Below, piece after piece: positions 44,467 through 54,839 of a stretch of 64,000 nucleotides of DNA. The notes beneath the pieces are model-generated. The model saw only the letters and a program-made list of their open reading frames with translations. It was not told where the DNA came from and made no database searches. This DNA is from Volvariella volvacea V23. Taxonomy: Eukaryota; Basidiomycota; Agaricomycetes; Agaricales; Pluteaceae. Positions within the stretch are counted from its first letter, which is position 1; each line of letters begins with the position of its first letter. The stretch is from positions 2,369,428 through 2,433,427 of the forward strand of contig KB722736.1 in the NCBI GenBank assembly GCA_000349905.1. Reading direction: 5' to 3'. Made by a program: the position numbers and the translations under genes.

Positions 44467-46604
44467 TCAGTTCGATTTGCTCCAGCCACCCAACTCAATG
44501 GCAAAGGCAACCGCAAGCTTTGAAAATTCAAGCATGTGAGAGAAACTAAATTCATCAGATATGTCAATCCGGCTGCAAATGATAGGGCGTGAGTCAATTC
44601 CAGAACGATGAACAAGATAGGAAGTACTCACTCGTTAGTGGAATGAATGTTCCTATTTGAGTTTCCGAATGAACTCTCTGCAAGATGATCAGTCAGGGTA
44701 TCCATATACCTATAAGGGATCATACCAATGGTAAAGACCGAGGGGTATTGCAATTTGTTCCACGAGGCACTGCAAATTTAGATCGTCAGATGAGCACGCG
44801 TTCGGCTGGAACAAAGAAGGTTCGCAACTGATCACTGCAGGCATAACCACATTGTGTCTATCAAAAGTCAGCACAGGCACGACGTGAACCGACCGTGGAA
44901 CACACCTCAACGAAAGGAATATCAAGGTAGGTCTCCACGAGTTCTTTGTTAAACTTTGTAAGGCTGTGGGCAAGTTTATCGTCCAGGGAGAACTATCGAT
45001 CAAAATTTTTACCCACCCTTCATGAGTGAAGTCGGTGATGATTCCAACTTCTTCCCGAGTACCTCGCTAGAAGGAGTGAAACTATTGAGAATGGTAGAAG
45101 TATAGGAGCTTACCTTGACCCAAGCTGTCATATCGAACTGAAAGCAGGAGAATTGGCACCGACACTACAATTACCAATTGTGGTGCTTACTTGGCTCATT
45201 GCAATAACATTCACATCCCGGGCCCTGTATTCACGAGCCACTGCCTGGGAACCAAGAAGGCCTCCCTCCTTTAATCAGACGCATTGGTTAGAGGAAGACA
45301 GAGACAGAGAACTACAGATTTACCTCAGCAGAATACCAGTGGAACTCAACAGTTCGGGAAGGTCGGAAGTCGGACTTGATGAGAGCTCTGTAGGCTTCAA
45401 GGATCGTAACAGTACCGGAGCCATCATCTGAAGGAACATTTGCTTAGGCCGAAATTCAGGCATGTCATTGACAACGCACCGTCCGCTCCTGCATCAAGAA
45501 AGGTTATGAGTTGCCTAGTCTGATGGTGTGTACGCTTTCGGCTTACCTGGCGCTGGCAAGAAAGGCCACATATTGGTACTGGTGCGCTTTTGAGCTAAGT
45601 TTCTGATCTAGTTGAGAGACCTTACCTATCCTGGTGTGCAGCAATAACTACTACTTCATCGTGAGCGGAGGTCCCATTAATTCTGGCAATCTGCACGGTT
45701 GTAGTATTCAAATGGTCAACGAGGTACATGGAACAACCTACAACAGTATTCTGTCCCCATGGATGAGGGAACTCAGAGATGGTAATTTGTTTCTGGAGGT
45801 CCCTCGAAGCAAATTGGGCGGTAATCTGGTAGCTTTGTTAAATGCGAATACTCACGAGGATAATGGGGTTACCTCGCTAATTTTGGCCTCCAACCATTTT
45901 TGGCTCTCCTTTCCGGTCTAAGAGGCACTTAATACCAACGAAGGATGGCGGCCTTGAGGGGATACTTACGTCACTGCGGTAATCTGTGGTTCCAGGTCGC
46001 GTTAGTAAGTTGGCGTATTATATCAAGGAAATGAACGAAATACATCTGGTACGAAAGCTGGAGAACTTCTGGAGATTCTCCCGAGGACCCTCTTCAGATA
46101 ATTCCTTTAACACCTCCTTAACGCGTGCTGTGGCACTCGGGGGTGGGAAAACTATAGTCCGGACAAGGTGAATTCCTCAGAAGGGTTGAAAGGGTGACGA
46201 TACACACTGAAGTTTCGAGGTTCAGAAGGAGTGAAGGAGTCTATGTCCTGGGTGTCTGTTCTAAAAATGGTGCCCAGTCCGTGAATATGCGTGGACTAGT
46301 GCGAAACTGGACGGCCCTCACATATCGAAGAACTTCAGGCCACTGGCTTTGGCTTGAATCTGCGAGCTCAGTTAATAGGATTAATACCAGGTCAATATTT
46401 ATTTCTCACCTTTTCGAGCTCTGTGATCCAGACTGGTGGTTTCCCCTCGAACTGAACGAGTCGCTTGGCGTTGAGATCCAAACTGAACCCGGGATAAGTC
46501 ACACCGCCAGAAGTAATGGGCGCCTGGGCAGAGCCGCCATCGAGAACAATGGGAGAAGCAAGTGCAAGTGCAACAAAGGGGATGAGGATGCTCAAGGACT
46601 TCAT
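44467..46604 (-). CDS. Secreted M28 zinc aminopeptidase (leucine aminopeptidase type)
   Basis: Many exons run from ATG 46604 to TGA 44467. The first exon encodes a signal peptide ([18 protein letters not shown]) and a propeptide. The spliced core shows the M28 zinc-site motifs: [10 protein letters not shown] with the metal-binding His and Asp, [24 protein letters not shown] with the catalytic Glu, a TDFTHEG region and CSDHASWN with the last metal-binding His; the C-terminus is [20 protein letters not shown]. Such exopeptidases are secreted by fungi to digest protein. Exon sizes are small (often under 100 nt), typical for this gene family. The gene is head to head with the mitochondrial uL11 gene; 128 bp separate the starts. 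Confidence 0.88.
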
Positions 46605-46680
46605 CGTGGTGGTTGGGAAGGACTGGTCACCAGACGCCAACTCAACGACGAATGCGCCGCCGTCACGCTTGTCACGGCTC

Positions 46681-46688
46681 GTCACGTG
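46681..46688 (-). promoter_or_regulatory. CACGTGAC E-box-like element between LAP and uL11m
   Basis: GTCACGTG on the plus strand is CACGTGAC on the minus strand. It lies 45 bp before the uL11m start at 46733 and 77 bp before the aminopeptidase start at 46604. Confidence 0.35.
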
Positions 46689-46732
46689 TACCCCAACTTT
46701 CTGCTTCAGTTCACGCACCCAACTTCAACAAA

Positions 46733-47236
46733 ATGTCCAAGGCAGCCGCGAAAGCAAAGGCCCAGGTCGTGGTAGGCACCCCTTGGCACTGGATTTGCAC
46801 CGCCGCAGCTTCTAACATATCTTCTCAGCGAATTCTCATTTCCGCAGGCAAGGCTGCGCCAACTCCCCCGGTTGGTCCTGCTTTGGGCGCCCGTGGTGTC
46901 AAGTCTATGGATTTTTGCAAAGAGTTCAACGCACGGACAGCACACATCGAGCCGGGTGTCCCAATTCCCACTCTCATTACTGTTCAACCGGACCGATCCT
47001 TTACCTTCATCACCAAAACACCACCTGCCTCTTATTTTCTCAAGAAAGCTGCCGGAATTGAAAAGGGAACCGGCCGTCCTGGTCACGAAATTGCAGCCAC
47101 CATCAGCCTCAAACACGTGTACGAAATTGCTAAGATAAAGTCGACAGATGAACATTTGAAGCATCTACCACTCGAGTCCATAGCCCGGATGGTTGTCGGA
47201 AGTGCCAGAAGTCTGGGTGTACAAGTTATTCCGTAA
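46733..47236 (+). CDS. MRPL19: Mitochondrial ribosomal protein uL11m
   Basis: Two exons; the first is short (MSKAAAKAKAQVV), then the main exon ends at TAA 47236. The product has the L11 signature: ISAGKAAPTPPVGPALGARGV, FCKEFNARTAHIEPGVPIP, SFTFITKTPPASYFLKKAAGI and ARMVVGSARSLGVQV. At about 145 residues it is a normal L11 of mitochondrial type. L11 forms the base of the L7/L12 stalk that binds translation factors. The plain reading through the intron is open but is clearly interrupted by the splice sites. It shares its upstream region with the aminopeptidase gene. Confidence 0.93.
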   Translation: MSKAAAKAKAQVVVGTPWHWICTAAASNISSQRILISAGKAAPTPPVGPALGARGVKSMDFCKEFNARTAHIEPGVPIPTLITVQPDRSFTFITKTPPASYFLKKAAGIEKGTGRPGHEIAATISLKHVYEIAKIKSTDEHLKHLPLESIARMVVGSARSLGVQVIP

Positions 47237-48146
47237 TCGAGCGCAACTCGTTCTCGTCCATCTGATTACCTCCATCACCCTACAAACCTTCCGAGTAGAT
47301 AGTATTATTGGCCAATTTGATGATACGCGGTCATACCCGCGCGAATTTCAATCAGGGATCATTTTAAGCCTAGCCAAGCGACGCCATGATGTATACGGGT
47401 GTATGCTCCATTACCTTGACCTCGGCCCCTTGAATCTGACAAGATTAAGCTTTAGATATTTATTTGATATATCCTTGTGGGAGCGGGCGAGCATTGAAGC
47501 CATGAACCATCTTCTGCCCCGTAAGGCATGGGAGTTGCTAAGTATACTCCGTTTGCATTCCCTTGGATCCCCACACGATGCAGGCGGTTCAATTTCAGGT
47601 TTCATCCGGGCATATGTTCTCCAATTTGCCTGATCTTGAACGGTACATGAACCAACATGCTGAGGGCATGCTGTCCCGAAACCTGGATGACGGATACACG
47701 TTCATGCCCTTTCATCATCCAGCAGGGCCCGTTGGTTAGTGTCCGACCTGCTAAATGCGGCTGGCCTCATGGCTGTTGGAGACAATCGCCTGTATATGTC
47801 GTGAATCTCCTCTTTGCTGATGGAACCACTCCAGTTGTCCTTGATCGTCGCAAAACACACTCACACACCTGCCTTTTTCTGGGGTTTGGACAGAACCTGT
47901 GGGATCAATTCACAGTTAGCGCGCCGTTCCACTTTGTGTACCTGCCAGCTCGAGAACGGTAACACCCCTACAAGCCCAACTCGTGTCGTCCCCGATCGTT
48001 CTGGCCTGCAGTGTTGGTCACTGAAGACTGCTCCACCAACCGTGAGCTCAACCTGAACCCTTACTTCTATCGCAGCACGTTGAGTATGTCATAATCAGCT
48101 TTATCCCGTCGTCCAAAGAACACGTTCCCGATCATCTAGAGAATTC
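47237..48146. other. Stretch without a clear gene
   Basis: Open frames are present, for example at 47650-47960 on the plus strand, and some look like protein (ERYMNQHAEGMLSRNLDD, FMPFHHPAG), but I found no consistent set of exons or a known domain. It may contain the 5' part of an old gene copy or only the promoter of the DUF6593-type gene. Confidence 0.35.
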
Positions 48147-49104
48147 ATGGCCACTGCACATCTGCGATTTACAATATCTCCTGGGTATAAAGAGACTGCA
48201 ATAACGACCCACCCACCAACGCCTGCAGTTCCTCCTTTCTACTTCAACTCAATTCACTGTTTCTTGACATGGCTAGAGCTGGACAAAACGAAATACTTTC
48301 TTGGACCAACCAAGACCCACGAGAGAGTCAGCTCTTCAACTCCTGGGGTGTGGTCTATCGTTTCCAAGTAGGCGTTACCATCAGCACTTGATTCGCCTTC
48401 ATATACTAATGCTCTCGGATATTATAGACATCTGTAAATAGTCTGGGCCAGCAGACGACTATCCTATGGCGCGCTGTCCGCCCTAACAAGGAGGACAAAG
48501 TTGCCAAACTTGAATGGGCTCCTAATGGTGGCTTGGGACGAGCGATCATTGGAAAGGTATAGTCGATATCACCGAGAGTCAATCGAATTTTATTCTGATG
48601 TATCTGATAGAACACGCTGCCCATGGCCGACCTCGTTAGACCGGATCCACGAGTCTATGTACGTTCTCTATCACTATATCCAACTCTAATACACTTGCTC
48701 ATGTCCCCTTCTAGGGCGTCCGGGTCTTCAACGGACCCGATGGCCTGCAGTATCGATGGAAGCCGCATGAGAGGAGTCAAGACATTCTGGTTGGTGCATA
48801 TAGATTTGTCATACTGGTCTTATATACTCACCATTTCCATTTCGTTTCAGCTACAAGACTCTACGGGTGCCACTGTTGCTCTCTTTCGACCTATACGGCC
48901 CACAAGATATCAAATTGGTGATGTCTTCGGTGAACTCCACTTCATCCAGAGCGCTGGCGCTGGCACCGTGGTACGTATGGTTCGGCAAATTGAGATGAGA
49001 TCACTCGTCCTCATTAAGTACTGCCCCAGACACACCCACCAATTATGGATACAGTCACCGTCAGCGCTATGTTGTACCGCTTTTGCAATCAGTGGAACCT
49101 ATAG
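48147..49104 (+). CDS. DUF6593-type protein
   Basis: Seven short exons join in frame. From ATG 48147: MATAHLRFTISPG, then NSLFLDMARAG, LSWTNQDPRESQLFNSWGVVYRFQ, TILWRAVRPNKEDKVAKLEWAPNG, VYGVRVFNGPDGLQYRWKP, LLQDSTGATVALFRPIRP and a C-terminal strand VLTVSAMLYRFCNQWNL that ends at TAG 49104. This strand-rich fold, in which repeats of the type W-P-x-G and V-F-x-x-P-D-G alternate, is the DUF6593 domain, an expanded family in Agaricomycetes with no known function. There is no signal peptide. The last intron was placed with donor after GTGGTAC to obtain the final strand. Confidence 0.75.
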
Positions 49105-49652
49105 CTCTGGAGTAAAATTGCTGCTCCTCACTCCTACATCTGTCTCTTCGCATCAGTGTAAAATATGGCATACATCATCTCCCTGTAGCATAAAATCATA
49201 TACTGTTTCCTGTGGCGTCTTTCGGTGTCATTTTACATAACCAGATGGCAACCCTAAGATCCCCAGTTCAGGAATTGCAATCGATCACCTGCAACACGTT
49301 GATCTGGCCTGGAAAGGACGGCAGGCATCGATAGCAAGGTCAGATACCAGGTACACAATGCTGCGTTCACGTGTGCTTCGGAAAATGAAGTAGCCACTGA
49401 TTGAATTGGTGGATTCGAATCATCAGGCAATGTCGGGTGGGTGTGCTATGAGAAGGTGTTGAAAGGGAACAAGACCCATGTACGGCGAACTGCAAACATA
49501 GAGTTGAACAAGCTTGGGACCCCAACAGGGGTTCATTTGGGTTCATTTCTAGCCGAGCGACCCCTTCGGCTTTCATAGAATCATCATTGGCAACATTCAT
49601 AAATGTATATTCTACTTTCCTCTTCCCTCGTACATCATTCATACTTATGCAT
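49105..49652. other. Convergent intergenic region
   Basis: 3' flanks of the DUF6593-type gene and the AhpD-like gene. A T-loop-like GGATTCGAAT at 49411 has no cloverleaf around it. A CACGTG core occurs near 49370 but is not near any start codon. Confidence 0.4.
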
Positions 49653-51035
49653 TCACAGTTTCACCTGAACCTGAGCTTCATCAGATGATACCCCATCGAT
49701 GATCCTGTCTACGGTACGGATGACCCATTCTGTGCCTTCATCACTGGAGAGCCAGGCATCTTCCTCGCTTTGAGGCTTGGTATTCCTTGCCTTAAGGAGG
49801 CCAAAAACGTGGCTGGTTAGTTGTGGCATTACACCCCCTTCTGCCCTCAAAGTCGCAATTCCAACCACTGATCCAAGGGCACGGCTGAGGTTACCTTGAC
49901 CTGGGTCTGAACTACCCGTACTGATGTCCATATATGACTTGACATTCCCTGGCAGAGGGGAAAGGACAACGCCATAGGATTGGATGATGAAGGCTAGACC
50001 CTCAGATATCATTTGGGCAGGTGTTATCAATGGTTGTAGGTATAGTACCCGAATTGGTTGGAAGCCAAGAAGAGCAAAGGAAGGCAAGTCAGTCAGTGTA
50101 TGTCACGAAGGAGGACAGGGAAAAATGAGGGTGAGATGAGAATCCTCTCTTCCTTTTCATCGATGCATACAGGATTGTCCAAAGGCTCTCGAATCATGTC
50201 CGTTGGGAGAATGACGGCGAAAAGCGAGTTTCCCCACTAGGGGCTGAACATTCATCACTCACATATGAAATCCGGGTGGTAGGACCCTAGTTTGTCGTGA
50301 AGCTTATCTGCATGGGGAGTGTAGATAGAGTTCCAGAGAACCCTTCCTCGCGTCATTATCGATTCAACGTTTTCGGATGTTACGGTCCTGTTCGGCGAGA
50401 CAAATTTTATTTGTTTGAAGCCAGGAGGGGGCATAAAAAGCGGGGTGAAGGAAATATCAGCGATTGCATGATACATGATACCTTGCCGATGATGGCATAA
50501 GGGAAACCACATACCTCATTGACTCAGTGCGTAGACCTTCCCTAACTTCGTCATCCAACACTTCATGTAAGGCCGAAAGACTTAGGATGACCTAAAAGAA
50601 AGGGTGGATGAAAGGGAGCAAAACAATGAATATTTTCGACGCATGCTCACGCGGGGCACCCCAACGAACACCGTACTCTTCAAAGCAGACTCTCGCATAA
50701 GAGCCGCCCGATTTATGGCGTGAGGGATGCTATCTGGGCCATTTTCCGGATTAGACCGCGTTATAAATCGGTACAGCTGTGCCACCGCAGACGGCTGGTT
50801 GGCAGTTAACAAAGCGCATGTCTGTTTAACACAGCAAAGCGTAAGTGGAGGCTGGGAGCGAGGGAAGTACACTTGCCGTCAACACAAGCCAACCAGTTTC
50901 CGCATTCCTATTGCGTGCGTCATTGTAAGTACTTGAAAATACAGCATTCAACTTGGTAGTCGACAGGGAAGGTGGGCTGTGTGCATTACGGGGGTTGAGC
51001 AACTGCTTCACTGCTGGAGGTAAATGTCGAACCAT
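49653..51035 (-). CDS. AhpD-like (carboxymuconolactone decarboxylase-type) protein
   Basis: Exons run from ATG 51035 (MVRHLPPAVKQLL) to stop 49653. The first exon ends at a GC donor (50876), and joining it to GCATGT at 50821 gives LVLTTCALLTANQP. The next exons read RFITRSNPENGPDSIPHAINRAALMRESALKST, LSLSALHEVLDDEVREGLRTESMR and NVESIMTRGRVLWNSIY, then SYHPDFI. After a long intron of 270 nt (49994-50263) the protein continues FIIQSYGVVLSPLPGNV and RALGSVVGIATLRAEGGVMPQLTSHVFGLLKA. This is the AhpD-like family found in fungi, a helical fold related to peroxidase partners; its reaction is not known. An open frame inside the long intron lacks the family pattern. Confidence 0.75.
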
Positions 51036-51342
51036 GGTCGACAATAATTTCCTACGCCATCAACACCATTCCGGTTTTGCCATTAACCAATCATATTAAC
51101 CATGTCATGCACATTCGCAGAATGCGATATAGAATGAGATATAGAACGACACCATGCGTCCCCATATGTATGATAAACCGGTACCATAATGCAATCCAAA
51201 TGTATCAAATATAACCATCGTCCCGCCCAACGGGAACAACTACCAAAATTCGAGAATAGTAGGTAAGAATCGGGTATCGTAGGCTGGTAACAATAATACA
51301 CCACTGGTTCCAGAAGTAGTGGTGCCAGAGACGAGAGATCGT

Positions 51343-52692
51343 TTAGTTGATATACATGTATCCAAGATCAGTAGGATAACCATTAGGAGCCAGGAGTTGA
51401 TTGAGAGGATTAACGTTGTACATATCATGCATGGCACCTGTGGATTGGTCAAAAAGAGCTCAAGTGCCGCACAAAATGCAACATACCGAAGGCGAAGTAC
51501 TTCTCAACCCATGGTGTACTGTCCATGAAGTCCTTGACCTGTCTCATGAATGCGAAGATCTCATCTCGGGATGCTTGTTGGTTACGACCACTGAAGTCCT
51601 GGCAGGCGAATTCTGTCAACCAGAGGGGCAAACCGAACAGGTCATGATATTGCTGGAGATGTGCAATGAGTTGGTCTGCAGATGTGCCATAGAAGTGAGT
51701 AGCCATGGCATGGAACTAATGCAACTGTGAGCCAATAGTATAATCCGAGTAAGGACAGCATACCGTGCAACCCTGGCACGCTTGGAAGAAGCGGTTGTAC
51801 CAGTCAATGGCATCAGGAGCATTCGTACAAGCCGGAGTAACCAATTTCATTCCATAATCTTTGAGAGGATCGATATATTGTCTCCAGACGGCGGCAGCAT
51901 GCTCAGGACTCATGTTAGCCTGATCGTGTTGGTTAGGCCTACAAGAGATAATTAGGTTTGTATGGGTGCGGCATTGTGAAGACTCACTCGTTGAAGCCAA
52001 GAATGACATCGGCATAACCAGGTTGGACAAGACGTTGGAAGTCAGCAATTTGCTTGTCACCCCACAGCATAGCAACGGTTTCATAACCGAGAGATCTAGC
52101 GCCCTGAGGAATCCATGGGCTCCAGGTATAGACGCTGGACAACGGACAGTCAAAACAAAATTATCGTGACAAACTCGGGCACAACTCACGGGCCGACCTT
52201 GTCGGTCTTCATGTGCGAAAGAGCTACATCATCGTTGATGGGCCATGCGATACCAACCTTGCGGCCAGTGTTACCGCTTGAAGGAGGAGGTGGAGGTGAT
52301 GGGGCTGGTTGGTCATTGCCAGTGTCGCCGTTGTTGCCCCCAGTGTTGCTATCTCCACCAGTGTTGTTGTTGTCTCCACCATTATCGGAGCCACCACCGT
52401 TGTTGTTGTTGTTGTCGGGCGGGTTACTTTCGGGGGGAGGTGTGGGTTGGGGAGGTGGAACTTCGGGTGTAGGTTGCGCAGTAGGAACCTCAGCACTTGA
52501 GGAGGGACGGGGCCTGCAACGACGGGATTGTGGGTCGCGCTTCTTCTTCAGCATGACCTCGTGGGGCCTGAAGTGACGAACAGCATGGCCGTTTTCCGCA
52601 GAAAGAGCAGTGACGGGAACAGCGGAGAAGGAGCAGACAATGAGTGCGAGTGACGAGACTGCAAGCAGGTTAAGAATTTTGAATGCAGCCAT
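51343..52692 (-). CDS. Secreted GH128 endo-beta-1,3-glucanase (Asl1 type)
   Basis: Exons run from ATG 52692 to TAA 51343. Signal peptide: residues 1-30 (MAAFKILNLLAVSSLALIVCS). Then a dibasic site (KKKR) and a low-complexity linker rich in Pro, Asn, Gly and Asp (about residues 60-130). The catalytic part starts KVGIAWPINDD and contains YTWSPWIPQGA, DVILGFNEPNQHDQANMS with the acid/base Glu, DAIDWYNRFFQACQGCTV, ATHFYG, PLWLTEFACQ with the nucleophile Glu, and ends MYNVNPLNQLLAPNG. GH128 enzymes cut beta-1,3-glucan; fungal Asl1-like proteins act on the cell wall. The linker suggests wall attachment or exposure. Confidence 0.9.
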
Positions 52693-53358
52693 CAGGGCTT
52701 GTTTTCAGGGATGGGGCGGGAGAGTGGGTGTTCGTAAAGGCAAGAAGGAACGAGGATGGTAAAGAATGTCAGTGCCAATATGTGGTCTATTGGACGATGC
52801 GCTGGACGATGAAGACTGTGGTTGAAGAAAGAGAATGAAAAATGAACTAAAAAGGCGAGGGACCTTATTTGCGACATAATAAATCGCGGTGGTTGCCGTA
52901 ATCCACCTGCGCACGGACCCTGCCAAGTCGCTTCAGAGAAAAATTGTCGCTTTTCCTTACGTGTACACTCCAATTTTGTGGCGAATTATATTTAACCTGT
53001 CCTCGCCTTGGTTACCTTTCAGGGCCTCGGCCAGCACCACGTTGTGATGAGCTTGTGCAGAGCGGCAGCCTTGGGCAGAGACGAGGGTCAGCAGAGGCGT
53101 GCATGGGCAATGCACGGCGACTATATGCTGCGAAGGTGACGGAATAGAGTGGGTGATTGGGTGTTGGGGTTTGTCATAGCGACATGCAGCAGATTTCCGT
53201 ATGCGGCAGAGTTTTGTTGTATTTGCATACAAAAGGCCATCACCCCGCCAACTCTTTTTTCTTTTCTTTAACCTTCAAGTCAGTTACAAAGAGTCTGGTT
53301 CACCACTAGCTAGTTCATTCACATCTTCCTCTCCACTCTGCTTCTTCATTGCGCTCCA
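52693..53358. other. Divergent upstream region of GH128 and the RRM gene
   Basis: The 666-bp stretch lies between two divergent starts. The side next to 53359 is CT-rich (CTTCCTCTCC), typical of strongly expressed fungal genes. No TATA box at usual distance was seen. Confidence 0.4.
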
Positions 53359-54600
53359 ATGTCCGACGCCCCAGTTGCCGCCGTCCCTGCTGCTCAAACA
53401 GACGTGCCCTCCACTAACAACCAGGGTGCTACCAAGGACACCAAAAGGGATCACGCGAATAAGGTTTCTTTCCATCTTTCTTCTCTCTTTCTTGTCCTGA
53501 TCCCATATTCCAAGGTCTATGTCGGCAACCTCTCCTCTGGTCTGTCGGACAATGATGTCAAGGCATTTTTCGGGGATTTACAATCTCACATGTGCGTTTC
53601 AGATCCGTTTTGTTAGTCGTGCCTTAGTATCGCTTCCCTCCATTGACGCGTTTTCCAACCTGTTTTAGTGTTTCTATCGGCGAGATTAAGCAAAACCGCC
53701 AAGGCAATGCCTATTTCACCTTCGTCGTGATGGACAGTCAAGATACCTACCAGACTGCTCTCACTTTCAACAACAAGGAGCTTCAGGGCACCCCCACAAA
53801 GGTCGAACCCGAGAAAAAGAGCACCAAGCGCAGATATTTCAATAATCGACGAGCTGGTAAAGCCGTCCCAGGTGAAGTTACCGAAGCTGAGGCCAACGGC
53901 CAAGCTGGAACTCCCGAGTCTACAGGCGATGCCGCCGGCGCCAAAGCTGCACCCAAGAAGAAGAAGACCTCGGTAAGTTTATCATGTATTTTATCAGCAT
54001 ATATGCTGATATTACCCGTGTTACTAGCGCAAGCCGAAGGCTAAACCTGAGGGTGATGCCCCTAATGGCGCTCCTGCTGCTTCTGCCAATGAGGGCGAGG
54101 CTGCACCTTCCGCTGCACCCAAGAAGTTTCGCCCACGTTACAAATTCAAGTACAGGAGAACCAAGGTCCCAGATGGTGAAATCATCCCGAAAACGGCATA
54201 TTTGTCAAACCTTTCTTTTGACGATGTTAACGAGGCCGTCCTTAGCAAGTTCTTTGCTGATAAGGGCTACACCACCACGTCCATAAAGCTCGTAGTCGCT
54301 GAAGACGGGAAGAGTAGAGGACATGCCTTTGTCGTGTTCCCCGATGATGCTGAACGAGACCGAGCGGTTAAAGAACTCTGGGGTCAGAAATTAGAAGGCA
54401 GGTTCCTTCGGACTGCAGCCGCCAGGGAGCGTGAGGAGAAACCCCAGGAGAAGAAAGAGGCAGTAAAAGAGACGGTCAATGCGGAGGCTGCTCCTGCTTC
54501 TATCTCTGCCCCTGCTGCTGCCCCTGCACCTGCACCCGCACCCGCACCTGCCCCTACTGCCGCACCGGCGGCTGGTACTGCTGCGGCTCCATCCGCTTGA
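53359..54600 (+). CDS. Two-RRM RNA-binding protein
   Basis: Exons: 53359-53463, a second (53515 onward, VYVGNLSSGLSDNDVKAFFGDL), a third with VSIGEIKQNRQGNAYFTFVVMD, and two more up to TGA 54600. The first RRM shows RNP2 VYVGNLSSGL and RNP1-like GNAYFTFVVM. The second RRM has TAYLSNLSFDDVNEAVLSKFF (RNP2) and SRGHAFVVFPDDAERDRAV (RNP1). Between them are Lys/Arg-rich linkers (RRYFNNRRAGK and KFRPRYKFKYRR). The C-terminus is Ala/Pro-rich. The domain order and basic linkers fit Mei2- or single-strand-binding type regulators, but no specific orthologue is claimed. The pyrimidine-rich leader suggests high expression. Confidence 0.8.
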
Positions 54601-54839
54601 TCAACTGACGACGACTTTCATTGATGACGACGTATCACGTTTATCAGCTTTCTTTACGATATTCTTACATTAACACTTCTTTCAGCAGTGTTTGTATTTT
54701 GTGACTTTCTGTAGTCATTTGTGCGATCACTGATTCATTTGGGCGCGTTTAATGAGTGATAATTTTGTGTTGTGGTCTCGTTGCATTTACTTGTATTATG
54801 ACAAACGATACCCACCCACTAGTCTGTGTGACGCCTCCT

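Noticed and set aside
49411..49421. tRNA T-loop-like GGATTCGAAT
   Set aside because: The flanks cannot form acceptor, D and anticodon stems.
49994..50263. A C/D-box snoRNA in the long AhpD-gene intron
   Set aside because: Box-like motifs are too far apart and lack a terminal stem; kept only as a low-interest possibility.
49653..51044. Start of the AhpD-like gene at 51044
   Set aside because: The codon there is TTG; the first ATG in frame is at 51035.
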